From the NCBI RefSeq assembly GCF_000350225.1, contig NW_005178845.1, forward strand, positions 41,043-105,042: a stretch of 64,000 nt of DNA, given 5' to 3'. This document shows, piece by piece, positions 46,482-57,816 of the stretch. Numbering within the stretch: position 1 is the stretch's first letter; each line of letters opens with the position of its first letter. The translations under genes were made by a program, and so were the position numbers. The notes under the pieces were generated by a model, which saw nothing but the letters and a program-made list of their open reading frames with translations, made no database searches and was not told where the DNA came from. Origin of the DNA: Chondrus crispus (Eukaryota; Rhodophyta; Florideophyceae; Gigartinales; Gigartinaceae).

Positions 46482-47296
46482 TGGCCCCCCTCAAGGGTGA
46501 ACGTCCGCGTTCACGTAGGTTTGAATGGCGGTCTGTTTCTTTCCTCCTGATCTTCACCCTCGTCGCGATCCTCCCAATCTCACCTTCTTTTTGCCGAGGT
46601 CCTCACTCGTCCGTCGTCGCGCGTCCCCGTGCCCTTCCTTCACTGGTCGTGGGATCCTTGCCCGTTGTTTCCGTCTCCACTTCCTGATTTTCCTGTGTCT
46701 TTCGCTGCCATCGGGCGGGTCCCTAGCGCTCTTTCCGAACCTCGAGATTGAGTCCGGACGACACTGGCTCGGCATGTCACCGCCACCAACTCCGAAGACG
46801 TCATCCCCGGCACCGCCTGACGTCGCTGCGACGGCTCGAAAAGCCATTGGGAAAGCGCCGTCGCTTCCGTCGTCGAGCGCACCCTCTCCTGACGCATTGG
46901 TCGCCACGCCGACGCCGACATCCCCCTTTCAGAGGACCCGCCCGTCAAGCGAATCCACGCTTTCCGTGGAGTCGGCCAGCGCCCCTAGTCTTGTCGACGT
47001 GCAGCATGGGGGCGAGCAGCGAGCACCTCGCCTCGTCGGTGCTGAGATGGCTGCCCACCCCGCCGTTGGGGTCTCTTCCGACGCGTGGTCCTTCCACTTC
47101 TCGGGACAAGCACGAAAGTGACCGAGGTTAATGTTCCCAGCACGACGCGCTGGTTTGGCGTTTCTCTTTTGCGTTCCTCCCCGCTGCCACCAAGTGACCC
47201 CCAGTATCCGTTAGCACGCCTCGCTCGTGTGGGCGTAACGGTGGGCGAGATGTTGGTGAGCCCGTTCTGATGCCCTGACCTGTCCCGCATCTGTAA

Positions 47297-47322
47297 GATC
47301 GGCGAGGCCGGCCTCGCCGATC
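47297..47322. repeat. Perfect 26-bp palindrome
   Basis: GATCGGCGAGGCC followed immediately by its reverse complement, no loop, entirely GC-rich. Located between two gag-like frames. Confidence 0.95.
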
Positions 47323-47739
47323 AATCCGAGCTGGCCGGCAGCCGTCTCCTTGCCGAGGGATACGGCGTGGCTTACCGAATCCCCGACGGGATACGAGGGG
47401 ATCACACGTTCGCCTTTGATATGTAGGAGGTTACGTAGTTCGAACGTATGGCGGCCTACTTGTCTGAGTTCTACCCGGACCTTCCGTCCCGTTTCGTCCT
47501 AGCAGCGAACCCGGGTCTCTACGTGTATCCGCGTCCGTACGCAAACACCAACCCCCAGGTTGCCCTTCAGAAGTCTACTGCAACACTGATGCGTCTCCAT
47601 GGCATCGCCGTGGCTCATCGGGACTGGTCCACCTATAGGTCATCTTCGGAGGAAGACAGTCGCGTCTTCGCTTCCGCCTCGTTCGAACAGGGCACTTTCC
47701 ACGGGGACTTTCCCTCGCTTCCGCGCGTGGTCCGTGAGA

Positions 47740-47780
47740 CCTTTCCTTCATTAGGGATAGTATCCCTAATGAAGGAAAGG
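47740..47780. repeat. Perfect palindrome, 20-bp arms, 1-base loop
   Basis: CCTTTCCTTCATTAGGGATA, a single G, then the exact reverse complement. It sits in the 242-codon frame and encodes FPSLGIVSLMKER; the minus strand encodes nearly the same peptide. Confidence 0.95.
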
Positions 47781-48179
47781 GGTGTATTACACCCTCTTCT
47801 TCCATACGTACTGAAGCAGGTCGCGTATGCCGCGGCCGACCGGAGCCATCCCGCCAGCGCACCCCTGCTTGACAACTGCGAAAAAGAGCGGGCCTGGTCC
47901 CTCAGGAGTCCGATTATTGTGGAGGTGTGCGTACATAGTCGCGCTTTCCTTCAGCCGGACAAGACCGTGACGTTTCTGCCGCATCTAGGGCCCCACCTAC
48001 CGACCGTCCCAACACACCCGCTCGAGCACGGTCTTCCACTGGTTTCTTGGACGCTCGATAGCGTCGTTTCCCTGATGACCCGGGCGGACGAAGTCAGAGA
48101 GCGTCGTTATCACACAACTGGCCGGACTTCACGACAGGCACCCGGAGTCCGTTCCTTATGTACGACTCGAGGGTGAACG

Positions 48180-49335
48180 CGTTCCCGTCTCGTTCGGCAG
48201 CAACTCCGGACTCGGCTGGACCGAGGGGGAGGTGCAGATACGTCGGCTTGCCGCGGCGGAACCGCCGCAAGCGTTACCGGGATCTGGATACCGTAACACC
48301 TCCTCCTTTCATGGTGGGTGCAGACTTGTTGCGCTGTATCTCGCCCCGCCGTACGGAAGCGCGAACGGTGTTACACGTAACGTCGGCAGCAATTTCCTCC
48401 AGGCCTCCGCCGGATGACCCCTCCGTCGCCGCTGCCTCTGGGGGAGAGGATGAGGGTGACAGTAGACAACAAGAGAATGACGGAAGGTCGAGGTTTTAGT
48501 GCTGTCGGTCTTGGTCAACGGACAACCTACAGTAAATTGATCAAGCGAGAACGACAGCAAATATATATTAAAGGCGAGCTACGCGCTACAGCGTGAAAGA
48601 GAAAGGACGGAATAAACATTATCTTGTTGGCACACCGCAACAATTTCCAGCCCTGATCCGTGTGAATTCTGCTGTTCCGCCTCGCCTCACACGCGCACCC
48701 GAGAGCAGCGCAAGCTCTATGCCAGCTTGCTGCGCGAGTCAGAAAGCCCAAGCCCCGTCAGTCGATACGGGTTAACTGTAGGACCACACCATCGGACTGT
48801 ATATCCGACATAGAGTTTGTCCGCCTCCATTGCACGCTTTCCGGAGAGCGCGTGTAATGTACAGAAGAGGCCTGCCATTAATGCCGACGTGTCGGCTGGT
48901 GTCTGTAATGAGCAGGTGCCGTCTGGTACTGTACGAACTGCAGCTACTTCTCCTTCTTCGAACTCTTCGACCTGCAACTCCGTTGTCGAGCGGGCTGGTT
49001 CATCTTCGACCAACGGTCGCCTTCTTCACCCGAAGTGAGCAGCTGTTCGTCCGGTTCGGGATGCGCTTGGCTGGCGACCTGCTCAGGATCCATGAGACGT
49101 TGCGCGGCGCGGTCGAACCGGTCATCGATGATGGTTACAGACTTGCCAAAGCTTGATTCACGTCGCGTCTTGCGTCCTTGAGAGATAGTTTCAACGAAGG
49201 TAGAACCTTTGGCTCTGCACCTTTGGACGCATCACTTTGCACATTCTATACGAGGTCCACGCGAGCTCTCGTCTCCCCCACCGCGGTGTGGAACTCGGAC
49301 GTTTGCAACTCAAGTTGCTTTCTGTACGAGGGCTA
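48180..49335. other. Unassigned retroelement-like sequence
   Basis: Frames of 60-113 codons on both strands. On the minus strand one frame reads FVETISQGRKTRRESSFGKS and RFDRAAQRLMDPEQVASQAH between about 49.2 and 49.0 kb, followed by charged text. It could be the start of a gag downstream (in minus orientation) of the LTR end at 49341. A TATATATTAAAGGCG word lies at about 48560. Confidence 0.35.
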
Positions 49336-49340
49336 ATTCG

Positions 49341-49400
49341 TGTAGTATAACCGCCAACATGTATATATTGGATTTAGAACTACATCTAACGCACGTTCGA
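49341..49400 (-). repeat. LTR 3'-end fragment, minus orientation
   Basis: The reverse complement reads CTAAATCCAATATATACATG and then GGCGGTTATACTACA, matching the terminal part of LTR C (…GTATATAGCCGTCGGCGGTTATTCTACA). Only the end of the LTR is recognisable. Confidence 0.55.
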
Positions 49401-49569
49401 ATGACATCAATGACTTTGCTCGGCACTTCGAATTACTTCTCGGAACCTGCTTGTTCTGGTACATCGGGAATGGTGGCACTAATGTTTTCGAGATGCGTGT
49501 GCATGATGGTAAGATCTGATTCGTCTACTAACCCAGTGTGTTTTCTGGTTTGTCGGGATCGGCTGCCTT

Positions 49570-50148
49570 GTTGATCAGCATGAAAGGGAGGGTTTGGTAG
49601 ATCGAATCTGGTAGGTGTGCGCTATCCAATAATACAAGAGCAATGTGTTGCCTCCCCTGCTCTGATGGAGCGCCCTGAAAACAATTCAGATGCTCTTTCG
49701 CGATACCTCTGAAGCGCTCTTCAAACTCCGTACGGGGTTCCCCCTTCTAGCGATTAAAATTGAAGAACTTTCTCCCTGTGCTAATATATCGTTTGGCAGC
49801 AAGGGTTGATGAGTCCTTTGCTACAATGTGAAGTATGCTCTCGATGATATCCCTGTGCTCGTTGAAAGAAAGCCTCTCGTCATCCTCCACTGGCCCTATA
49901 GACAGTTTACATAGCTGAATCTCGGACTCGATAACCTTCTGGTATGTAGCCTCCATGCCAGCATAGAGATAATGCCCGTTTCCCTTCGAAACTCCCTTAG
50001 CCTTCGTGTCACCACCATTCGCGAAAACCCTGACTCGTTGCATCCACATGCGGACGTCATTTCGATACTTGTATTTGTCTGTTCGAGTTGTGAGACGTGG
50101 CGTCTCCACAAGCTTGATAGCTGAGATCTCTTGAGCCTCTGGGCCCAT
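49570..50148 (-). pseudogene. Copia-type gag relic
   Basis: The minus-strand frame of 133 codons reads KYKYRNDVRMWMQRVRVFA, YLYAGMEATYQKVIESEIQ, HRDIIESILHIVAKDSSTL and AAKRYISTGRKFFNFNR. After one stop it continues in frame as EFEERFRGIAKEHLNCFQG, IALVLLDSAHLPDSIYQTL and PFMLINKAADPDKPEN. The helical organisation and the RxxFxxFxR-like block fit the Gag of Copia elements (UBN2-like). It runs toward the minus-strand LTR fragment at 49341. The frame is unusually clean for this region: one stop and one shift. Confidence 0.55.
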
Positions 50149-50689
50149 AACTGAGAATTACAGCGCCTCACGGTAGCGAGAGGTTGAAGTATCAATCTGC
50201 GCGGAGTCAGGTGAGGGTCGATGGGGGTTATACTATCAATGTAGGCAAGTTCACTAGGCACAAGTGACTGGCTACCCCCCTCTCCTCAAGGAGGGTTACT
50301 GTGCTATGGCTTTTATAGACGCGTACTCAGCTCGTCCATGTCTCTCATGACATCCTCAAATGCACTCTGCATCTAGCAATGCGCCTCTAACTCTACATTC
50401 TACATGATGCAAGACTGAGTCCGTCAGCTTGCATTCATCCATTTCTCGCTCTATGCAATCTCCCCATCATATCGCGGATCACAGCATCTGCATTTGTCCA
50501 CAAGCTGGTGTTCTGTGACCAGTATTCCACGCAGATCCGTATCACAGTTGTCTTAGTATCACATGTCCAGCAACTGCACTGTAGGGAGCAACTGAAGTCA
50601 GAGTGGGTCATCTGGCACTGCAGAATGGTCAGACAGGGGGCTGACAGTACCCTTGCGGGCGTGCAGTAAAGTCCCTACCTTCCAGCGCT

Positions 50690-50990
50690 TGATCCAATTC
50701 TAAGTCTATTTGGGGATTATACTACATTCAGGACTTCAAGATGTAATGGTTATCTCTTTGTGATTTGTGATCGTTACTCCAGTCTAACCCGAGCGGTGCC
50801 GCTTAAGAAAATTACTGCCGAGACTGTTGCTCAGGCGCTTGTCTCACACTGGTTCTTCGTATTCGGAGCCCATTGAAGCTACTCACCGACAATGGGAATC
50901 AATTCACATCAAATATCTTCCTTTCAGTGTCTAAGTTCTTCGTGTCGAGAGTGTTTTGAAAATGCTTATCACTCTCAAGTCAATGGTCGT
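50690..50990 (+). pseudogene. Retroviral-type integrase core fragment
   Basis: One frame reads LFVICDRYSSLTRAVPLKKI, TAETVAQALVSHWFFVFGAH and, after a shift, LLTDNGNQFTSNIF (second catalytic Asp) and ENAYHSQVNG, where the Glu-bearing block should follow but is replaced by unrelated text. This is the rve core of gypsy-type integrases. A word GGGGATTATACTACA at about 50708-50722 just before it matches the LTR 3' end of the local family, so the LTR end abuts the fragment. Confidence 0.75.
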
Positions 50991-50999
50991 TTTCCTTAC

Positions 51000-52440
51000 C
51001 CCCAGGCCGCTCGACATGAGGAGAAAATCTCACCAGAAAAAACAAAACGAAGTCCCCGTGGCCAAACGCACCCTACCTGTGGTGACAAAGGACCCCACTC
51101 ACTCCTCAAACCCAAAATCCCCCCGGATGCGGAAGAAACCATCGGCGTGCACTTCGAGAAATTCGCTTCCATGTGCACCCTCGGCAAACATCTCCTATTC
51201 CCTCCGACGCGCCCAACACTTACGATCCCGTCAACGCGGCACGAAATCTTCGTCTGAGGTGACTGTACTACCTCTTGCCAACGATTAGGCAAAAAATACA
51301 TTCGTAGTCGAGGCTCTAACCCGACATAAACCGGGCACAGACGGGATTCCCCTTTTCCGCGTGCGCTGGTACGGATAGGCCGCGGACGGTGACACTTGAT
51401 AACCCGCAAATCACATCGATTACAACGCGATAGTACTGTTTTGCGAACCCATGCGGCTCACCCCGCCGAACATCAAGTCTTGGTATTCCCCTGATAACGT
51501 GTGTCGACAACTAACCCCCACGCCGACATTTCAACTGTTTCTGTTCTGTTTCTTTCCGGCCGGTGACCTGTGCGCATACCCTCCCCCACATCTCAACGAG
51601 GACGTGAATTATTGCCGTTATGACTCAGCCCGCCGTCCCACTGAAGAACGTTCGCCGTTTTGGCGTACCTCCGACCCTACGGTCGTCTCATACATTCCGA
51701 ACCAACTGTGTTTTGCCCCTGTACGGGGGTTCTAACCCCTTTAATTTCATATTCGAGCTGTGTTTTTCATATAAGTGGAACGGTAATCATGCCAACTGTG
51801 GGAAACTGCGGACTCTAACGTCGTTATGAACCGCTCCGCCTTCCAGATTTCGACCTCCGGAAACGACTAATCGTATCATTACACATCATAATAGTTCTCT
51901 CGTTGAGCCCATAGTCATACTCAGCAACTCACGCCTGCATAGTATCGCCCAAGTCCCCGAATCACCTTCATACGCATGACGGTGATTCGGGGACGTTGTG
52001 CGACTCGCAATCTTGTTGCGGTCGACCCCCAGGCGTCCAACTCGTCTCCCGGGGTCTCCCTTTCGTGGTTGCGCAAGTTCTTTTTGTGTTAACCACGAAC
52101 TGTTTCCACTGTCACCCGTACATGCGTCTCCGCTACTTGTAAGCGATCTTTGCTGGCCACGCCGTCCTACAGTAGGCACCATGAACTACTATCGATAGGA
52201 GAACGAGTTTTGTTTTTATCTATTCAATTACCCCTTCTCTTTTCACCGCAAGACCGCCAAGAAATACTACACAGGGTGGCAATGAGGAGGACGCACTCCC
52301 ACAACTAACCCGACTATTCCTCGTAGTGAACAGGGTACTACTTCACCTACACTGCTAGCGCGACCGATGCACCTGCCGGAACTGGCGCCGTCACTGCGGG
52401 AGGACCTACCACCACTGGTGCCGCCTTTACGCCGACTCCT
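51000..52440. other. Unassigned; one palindrome
   Basis: Frames of up to 137 codons on both strands, none recognised. The palindrome at 51953-51994 lies here. A frame at 51620-51829 (PAVPLKNVRRFGVPPTLRSS) looks mildly protein-like. Confidence 0.4.
51953..51994. repeat. Perfect palindrome, 14-bp arms, 14-base loop
   Basis: GTCCCCGAATCACC and GGTGATTCGGGGAC. Confidence 0.95.
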
Positions 52441-53760
52441 CCGCAGCTATTGGTATGTCTGGCACTGTGTCTGAAGTCCCGGATTCCGCCGCCGCCTGAG
52501 GCGTTTCAAAACGGCCAAAAATTCGGCGTCGCTCACCAACTTCGGCGTTTTGTCCTCCGACCCGCCTAACTCGGCAAACATCTTACGCCGTGCATTCGAA
52601 GCATCACCTGACAACGTCAGCCCGTTTTGTTCCATGGCTGCCGGACCACCGCCAACCACAGGAGCCTCCGACGGGTGCCGATACGCTTTGATTCCCTGCA
52701 GATTCAGGACCGTCTTCGGTTACGTGCGGCTCCACTTCTGTCGTTGTCCCAGGTTAAAAAACCCCTTCATCAGTTCTGGATGTAGGCTTTTTAAAGTCTC
52801 CGGGTCCAATCGGATCTAAATCCTGGCAACCTTACACCTTCGCTGGAACTTATTCGCTTGGTTCGTACTGCTGCAACAGTGTCCATGACCGTACCGCGCG
52901 CTCGGTGAATCTACATTGTCGTAGACCTCCAGCAATGTTCGTAGTTGTTCGGACACCCAAGCGCCGCCTAACACAACTTCAGAGTTCAACTTGCACAACC
53001 ATTTGACAATCATGGTCAGAATCACATACGTAGATTCATTGGATCTCCATCGTGGCGAAAAGGTACATTTAATGGTCCTTGGATGGGCGCGAATGGCTTT
53101 CGGTGAGAATATCATCCAGCATGGCGAACGCGGGGAGTCGTTGAGATTCATGCCGAAATACACCAGAAAAGTGGAATCTCCGCAAGGAAGACCGCAGGGA
53201 CTTCATATTGCGACAACCAATGCGGTATGTGCGGGTGCCGCCCATACCAGGAAGGCGACTCGAATGTCGTTGCTTCGATTCTCTCGTACGCCGCGAACAT
53301 CCCAAGAGCATTTCTCATTCGACGCTAAAACTTGAGCATATCGTGAAAACGCTGGTTCCTCCCCCGTTCCACATACTCCTCAGAACGGCTGGGAAGAATT
53401 GGACTGTCCCAATCAAGATAAGAAACCTCCAGCTCCTCAACAGGCTCCTGTAGGTCGTCCGACACACGCCTCACATTGGAGACGTATCCGAAATCCCCTG
53501 CAATGCCATACGCCCATGTATCAAAATCCCGCCCAATGAGAATCGGGCGGTTACACGGAGTCCTCGCAAGCCAACGCATAGATGCTTCCATTTATTTCTG
53601 GCGTGGACAACGCCCTTCGCGGCGATATTTCGACAACACGCGTTCATCTTCCACTGCGAGGCGGAAGGAAAAATAACACGACCACACAGCTCGTAAGCTG
53701 AGATCACCTAGAAACGACCCTAGCACATCCCCATACGATCGAATCAGGTGGCTTTTCCAT
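52440..53760 (-). pseudogene. ORF relic following LTR C (gag-like position)
   Basis: One minus-strand frame continues from the LTR end with only a few stops: STWKSHLIRSYGDVLGSFLG, LAVEDERVLSKYRREGRC, MEASMRWLARTPCNRPILIG, RDFDTWAYGIAGDFGYVSNV, LEVSYLDWDSPILPSRSEE and RNQRFHDMLKF. It reads as a real protein of 180 or more residues but matches nothing I know. Immediately after an LTR and a TGG, it should be the first internal ORF of a minus-oriented element. Confidence 0.4.
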
Positions 53761-54390
53761 GTAGAATAACCGCCGACGGCTATATACATTACATTTAGAG
53801 TGAGATGTACAGCTGTAAGGTACGGACCTTACAGCGTGCGCTCGCGCATACCTTACAGCGCGCTCACCAACACGTGTAACGCACTTGTACTACACGTGTG
53901 CTGTCAGCCCCAACGGCTGACAGCGATACAGTGCGGGCCAGCCGGCAATGTCCACAGTAGCTAACTACAATACAGTCCGTAATGTACTGCAGCCCACTAG
54001 ATTAACTTGTACAATAAATATAGGGAGAGGCCGCCGGCGGTAGGAATCAAGGTAGGGAACACTCCACCGACGGTCTACCGCTCCAGCTTATTCTAACACC
54101 AGCTCCGCTGATCCGGGAGCGTTAGAACCCACCGCTCGGGTAGTGGACGCGCACGACACGTGGCGGAGGTCGGGTCCGACTCCGCCCGTCTGTGGTATAT
54201 CGCCAAGTGTCCACTAGTGTACATACTGTACTCGAACACCTGATGGTGTATGACAAGGACCGCATTGGTTAATTCCCAACTCGAAAGGTAATTACCTTAT
54301 CGCCCGGTAAGTTGGGCAGCGCAATTCGCATCCGTGTACGTACTGTACTCGAATCATACTGTCCAATGTATGATACCGGCGTACCTCGCT
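53760..54390 (-). repeat. LTR copy C of the CACGTG-hairpin family (minus orientation)
   Basis: On the minus strand it ends GGCGGTTATTCTACA and is followed by TGG, the usual start of a tRNA primer-binding site. It shares with copies A and B the (G)ACGGGCGGAG region, TTAGAATAAGC, the CCGCCGGCGG region, TATTTATTG and ACACGTGT words. It carries hairpins GCTGTCAGCC/GGCTGACAGC (53900-53924) and GCTGTAAGGT/ACCTTACAGC (53812-53835). The far boundary, about 54390, is estimated from the length of A. Confidence 0.7.
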
Positions 54391-56290
54391 GGCGCCCAAG
54401 TGCAGGACCGTTACTGCCCGACGTGTAGTCGTACTGTTACAGTCTGGCACTTTAAGAACGGGGACTACAGTAGTAGATATAATAAAGTAGGGAAGGGGAA
54501 AGACTCGAGGGAATGATAGATCAACGCAGTGGCATCACCTCGAGGGCCGACCCCTTTGTCCCTTGGTTTTGTGCCTAAGTCTTTCGCCTGACTACGTTTT
54601 CGTCTTCTCTTTTTGTACATCGAGTACAACGAGAATTACTCCATCGCAGGGGTGACGCAAGACGAGCGCTCCGCATAGCGCCCAGATTCGTCCTCCGTGA
54701 CGGCGTCGCCTCCGCACTGCGTCGAGTTACCACGTCGAGGACGTCGATCTGCCTTTCGTGGCATCGTTGTGTCGAACCCACATCGTTCTACCAAAACCTC
54801 TACCAACCAGCTACCGAACTCCCTTCTGTCTTGTTTTGTGGTTCTTACTACACGTGTGGACGGCACTCGTCGCGTCTCGCACGCCTCGAACTACAGTACG
54901 ACGTGTCGTAGCTCCCGCTACCCGAAGCCGGTCGAGCGCGGCACGTTCTACTACACCGTCAATATCGGACCATCCACCAGAAGTACTCTGGGGCATCGAG
55001 CCGTCGAACTGTTCGCCCGTGTGCGCGTCCACCACCACCATCTCTCTACCACCCGGTACCTGCCCTGCCCGTGCCTTGCGGGGTTGGTTCGTTCAAGGCC
55101 CTCGGTACCGCCAATCCGGGGTCTTCCGTCGAAGCGGCCACACCTCTCCTCCCCGCGGGTTGGTTTACCTAACGCTGGTCTCCAGACCTACAAGACCTTC
55201 AAGATCATGCCGAGAAGGTTTTCCTTTACCTCCGCGTCCGTACGCGTTGAGATGAGTGGAGGATATCCAACCTCGATCCGCTCCGAACCGGCGGATGTGC
55301 AAGAGGCCGAGCTACGCGTCTGAGTCGGCGACAGCGACGCCGGTCCTCGAGACCACGAACGGTCGCCCGATTTCTCCGAAGGGCGCGCTCGCGCGATGTA
55401 CGATCGCATTGCGGAGTACATCCGGGATGACGAACATCTCTGCATATTGACCTCTCCGACAGCGTCTACGCCGGCTGTATGGAAGAGTTGCGCTCCCTCT
55501 GCAAAGGAAGGTGTGAGCTCGTAACTGAGTCCTTGGAGAATCTGCGCGCCTTCGTCGACCAGCTACAATCCCATTAAGTGCTGGTCGAAGACGCGCGCAT
55601 CGATTCCCCGCCGTGGACGTTGCGGGTCGACCGGCGAGTGAAATCTCCGGGGTTTGTTCGGGGCCCACAACCCTTCCAATCCGCCAACCAGTTTGGAGCG
55701 TTCTCGCATATGGCCGTGGACCTTATCTCAGCGTACCGGTGCGCTCGTAAGATGGAACAAACATCGGCCAAAAGGTCGTTCGGATCCCCCTCGAGTGGGA
55801 CCAGTGCCATTGTTCCTCCAGGCTCATCCGGAGCGCAATAGTGGCCCCCAACTGGAGCCGTCACCAGTCCGAGGGCGTAGGATACTAAGCCGACGATGGA
55901 AGCCAACTTGGCGTCCGAAATTCAAGCCCCGTCGCATGCCTCCGGAAGAATGCAGCAGCTACCACGAGTACCGAACGAACACGACAAGGGTCTTGGAGGA
56001 GTCGCGCGCGGATCAGGGGAATCGATTCTCCCTATCGATCCACGCCGGCGCAGCCACGAGCCGGTGGATCTCACCGCGCACCCCAACGTCCAAACGTTAC
56101 TCGTCATGCCCTTTGAACGTTGGCCCCCGCCGAACCCTGGCTCGAGCCCGTCCAAACCATGATACAGGAGTTCAGCGCCGTCGCGAACTACCGGATGTAT
56201 TGGTTGGACAACACTTCGAGGCTCGTTACCTCGAGTGACGCGGGACAGATTGCGAAGTAAGTCCAACACAGCCGTGGGCTCTGTCCCACG
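54390..56290 (+). pseudogene. GC-rich gag N-terminal relic
   Basis: Plus-strand frames at 54697-55323, 55256-55450, 55578-55841 and 55896-56162 overlap in different phases. Protein-like pieces include MYDRIAEYIRDDEHLC (near 55397) and ELRSLCKGRCELVTESLENL followed by RAFVDQLQSH (near 55485). Next comes VEPVQ-like text leading to SAVANYRMYWLDN just before the gag domain at 56291. I read this as the eroded N-terminal half of the same gag. Frame choice is uncertain because GC-rich DNA keeps all frames open. Confidence 0.35.
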
Positions 56291-56785
56291 ATGAGGAGCT
56301 TGGAAGGTACCGCCGCGACTCAGTTGCTCCCGTTCCTGAAGGATATGCGGATAGCCTTCAATGCCCAACACCTGACCGAAGGTTTGGCGATCCGTTTCTT
56401 CGCTCACTTCCTCGAGCGGGACTCGGAGCGGTTGTATACGAGTCACACCATGCGCGGACTACGCGCCGGCCAGCTCACGATGACGCGAGTTGGCCTAGTC
56501 TCGTCAACCAATTTATCAAACGACGACGAGTTAGGGGAAGCGTTTGATGCTGTTGCGTCAGCGCGACAGCTTCCTCACGTAAGAGAGAACACGTTCGCGG
56601 ACCAGCTGGAATCCGCCGCGTTCCGATGCACGGCCGTGTTCTCTGAGCAAGCACTCGTGCATTTCTTCGTGCGCGGTTTGTGTAGTGCACTAATACGCCT
56701 CCCTCAATCGCGAGGCACGCGCGGGATGCCACTGTCAATTGGTGCGAATCCCACGTGTATATCACGCGTAATCGTGTACATATAA
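56291..56785 (+). pseudogene. Ty3/gypsy gag capsid-domain relic
   Basis: The 164-codon frame reads GTAATQLLPFLKDMRIAFNA, GLAIRFFAHFLERDSERLYT, DDELGEAFDAVASARQLPH, ENTFADQLESAAFRCTAVF and SEQALVHFFVRGL, the helix order of Retrotrans_gag (…FxxxFxxxF…ExaxxxLxxxxQ…FVxGL). A patch around residues 55-75 (codons near 56455-56515) is out of frame. After VRGL the text becomes non-homologous and enters CACGTGT-rich sequence, so the gag is truncated on its 3' side. Confidence 0.6.
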
Positions 56786-57040
56786 CACGTGTAATCGTGT
56801 AACTACCCACCCAGGTATGGCCGGGTGTAAGCGCTGTCGAAGTACGGACAGTCTGTTACTCCACGTGTATGCGTGTCGATCCCCACGTGTATGCGTGTAT
56901 CCTAACCCTATACAGGGGTTATGGCGTACTGTACAGCGTCGATGCTGGACGCCAGTATTTATTACCATGTTTTAATTAATTAATTATTATTAATTATTAT
57001 TACTATTACGACGTCGACTACTATATAGTCGACGCTCGAC
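56750..57040. repeat. CACGTGTAT-rich block, AT repeat and small palindrome
   Basis: CACGTGTAT or ACACGTGTA words occur at least four times at 56750-56900, as in the leaders of the LTR family. An AATTAATTATTATT simple repeat lies at 56971-57008, followed by GTCGACTA/TAGTCGAC (57013-57033). It is probably part of another, more eroded LTR or leader. Confidence 0.5.
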
Positions 57041-57816
57041 CATAAGTAAAGAAGGAACGAGGCCTTGGGTTCTTTCCTAAGCTTCTGGAATCTCGGTAGT
57101 AGCCTCGCGCCAGTATAGCACAAGCCGTGCTACACTACGCGAGCCCATCTACGACCGCGAGACCCAACCGCTCTACCGCGCGCGCTGCTATCGAGAATAC
57201 TAACGGCTCTACCGCGCGAGACGTCCCTACCGCTCCGCCCCCTCTGGGCGATCTCTGTTCTAACGTTCCTTTTTGCTACCTATTACGCCGATTGCGCCCG
57301 GACCCGTTGCTGGTTATCACCGGGTGGTCTCCCGTACATACCGCGTCCCGAACAGGCGTGCTCTGCCCTGGGTTTATACACCGCGACCCCAGTGCACGAC
57401 AGTTTGTCCACTGCGACCCGGGCTGCAGTGCTAGAGACGGTTACAAGGGCGCCTGGACAACAGAAGACCGAACTCTCAACGATTCGCCGAATCGCAACGG
57501 CTGAGGGTGCACCCTACCGCGCTCGTGGCGGATTTTCGCTGCCGGACCCAAAGACGGCACGGAAGGGAGTCCGAACTCCGAAGTCCAACAGAACATGTTC
57601 GCCGGCAACCACCCTACACATTGAAGAAGATGCATGGCAGGCCGACCCTGTCCTCATTACGCAAGGCCTTGATCGAGCAGGTGGCCAACCTCCCACGAGA
57701 GCTTCCACGGGATCGACTGGAAGCCTCGTGACTGCGTTCGCGCACACACCAAAATCCGCCAGTGGTCAAAACCACAACATGGCAGAGCTGGATATCTCTC
57801 GTCGAGAAGGGGACCG
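57040..57816. other. Unassigned GC-rich stretch before LTR B
   Basis: Frames of 125 and 144 codons on the plus strand (57127-57504, 57392-57826) are Thr/Arg/Ala-rich without a recognisable domain. The second ends exactly at the TAG inside the LTR start, which is probably coincidence. Confidence 0.4.

Larger units (their letters stand above)
46481..48180 (+). pseudogene. Gag-like or leader ORFs after LTR A
   Basis: Three frames follow the LTR: 46481-46687, 46525-47121 (Pro/Ser/Ala-rich, basic, LVDVQHGGEQRAPRLVG) and 47448-48176 (242 codons, containing YLSEFYPDLPSRFVLAANPG and later SWTLDSVVSLMTRADEV). The last is the longest open frame of this element and reads as folded protein, but matches nothing I know. 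By position it should be gag. Two palindromes (47297-47322 and 47740-47780) lie in it; the second is inside the open frame and keeps it open. Confidence 0.4.

Noticed and set aside
46554-46948. Minus-strand ORFs of 102-117 codons
   Set aside because: Antisense of the Pro/Ser-rich ORF after LTR A.
50224-50237. GGGGTTATACTAT near 50.23 kb as a complete LTR
   Set aside because: Only the terminal word matches; the rest of the LTR was not found, so it is mentioned only as an end fragment.
54697-55323. 208-codon plus-strand ORF as a host gene
   Set aside because: Overlapped by other frames of equal quality in GC-rich DNA; flanked by retroelement parts; kept only as a gag N-terminal relic.
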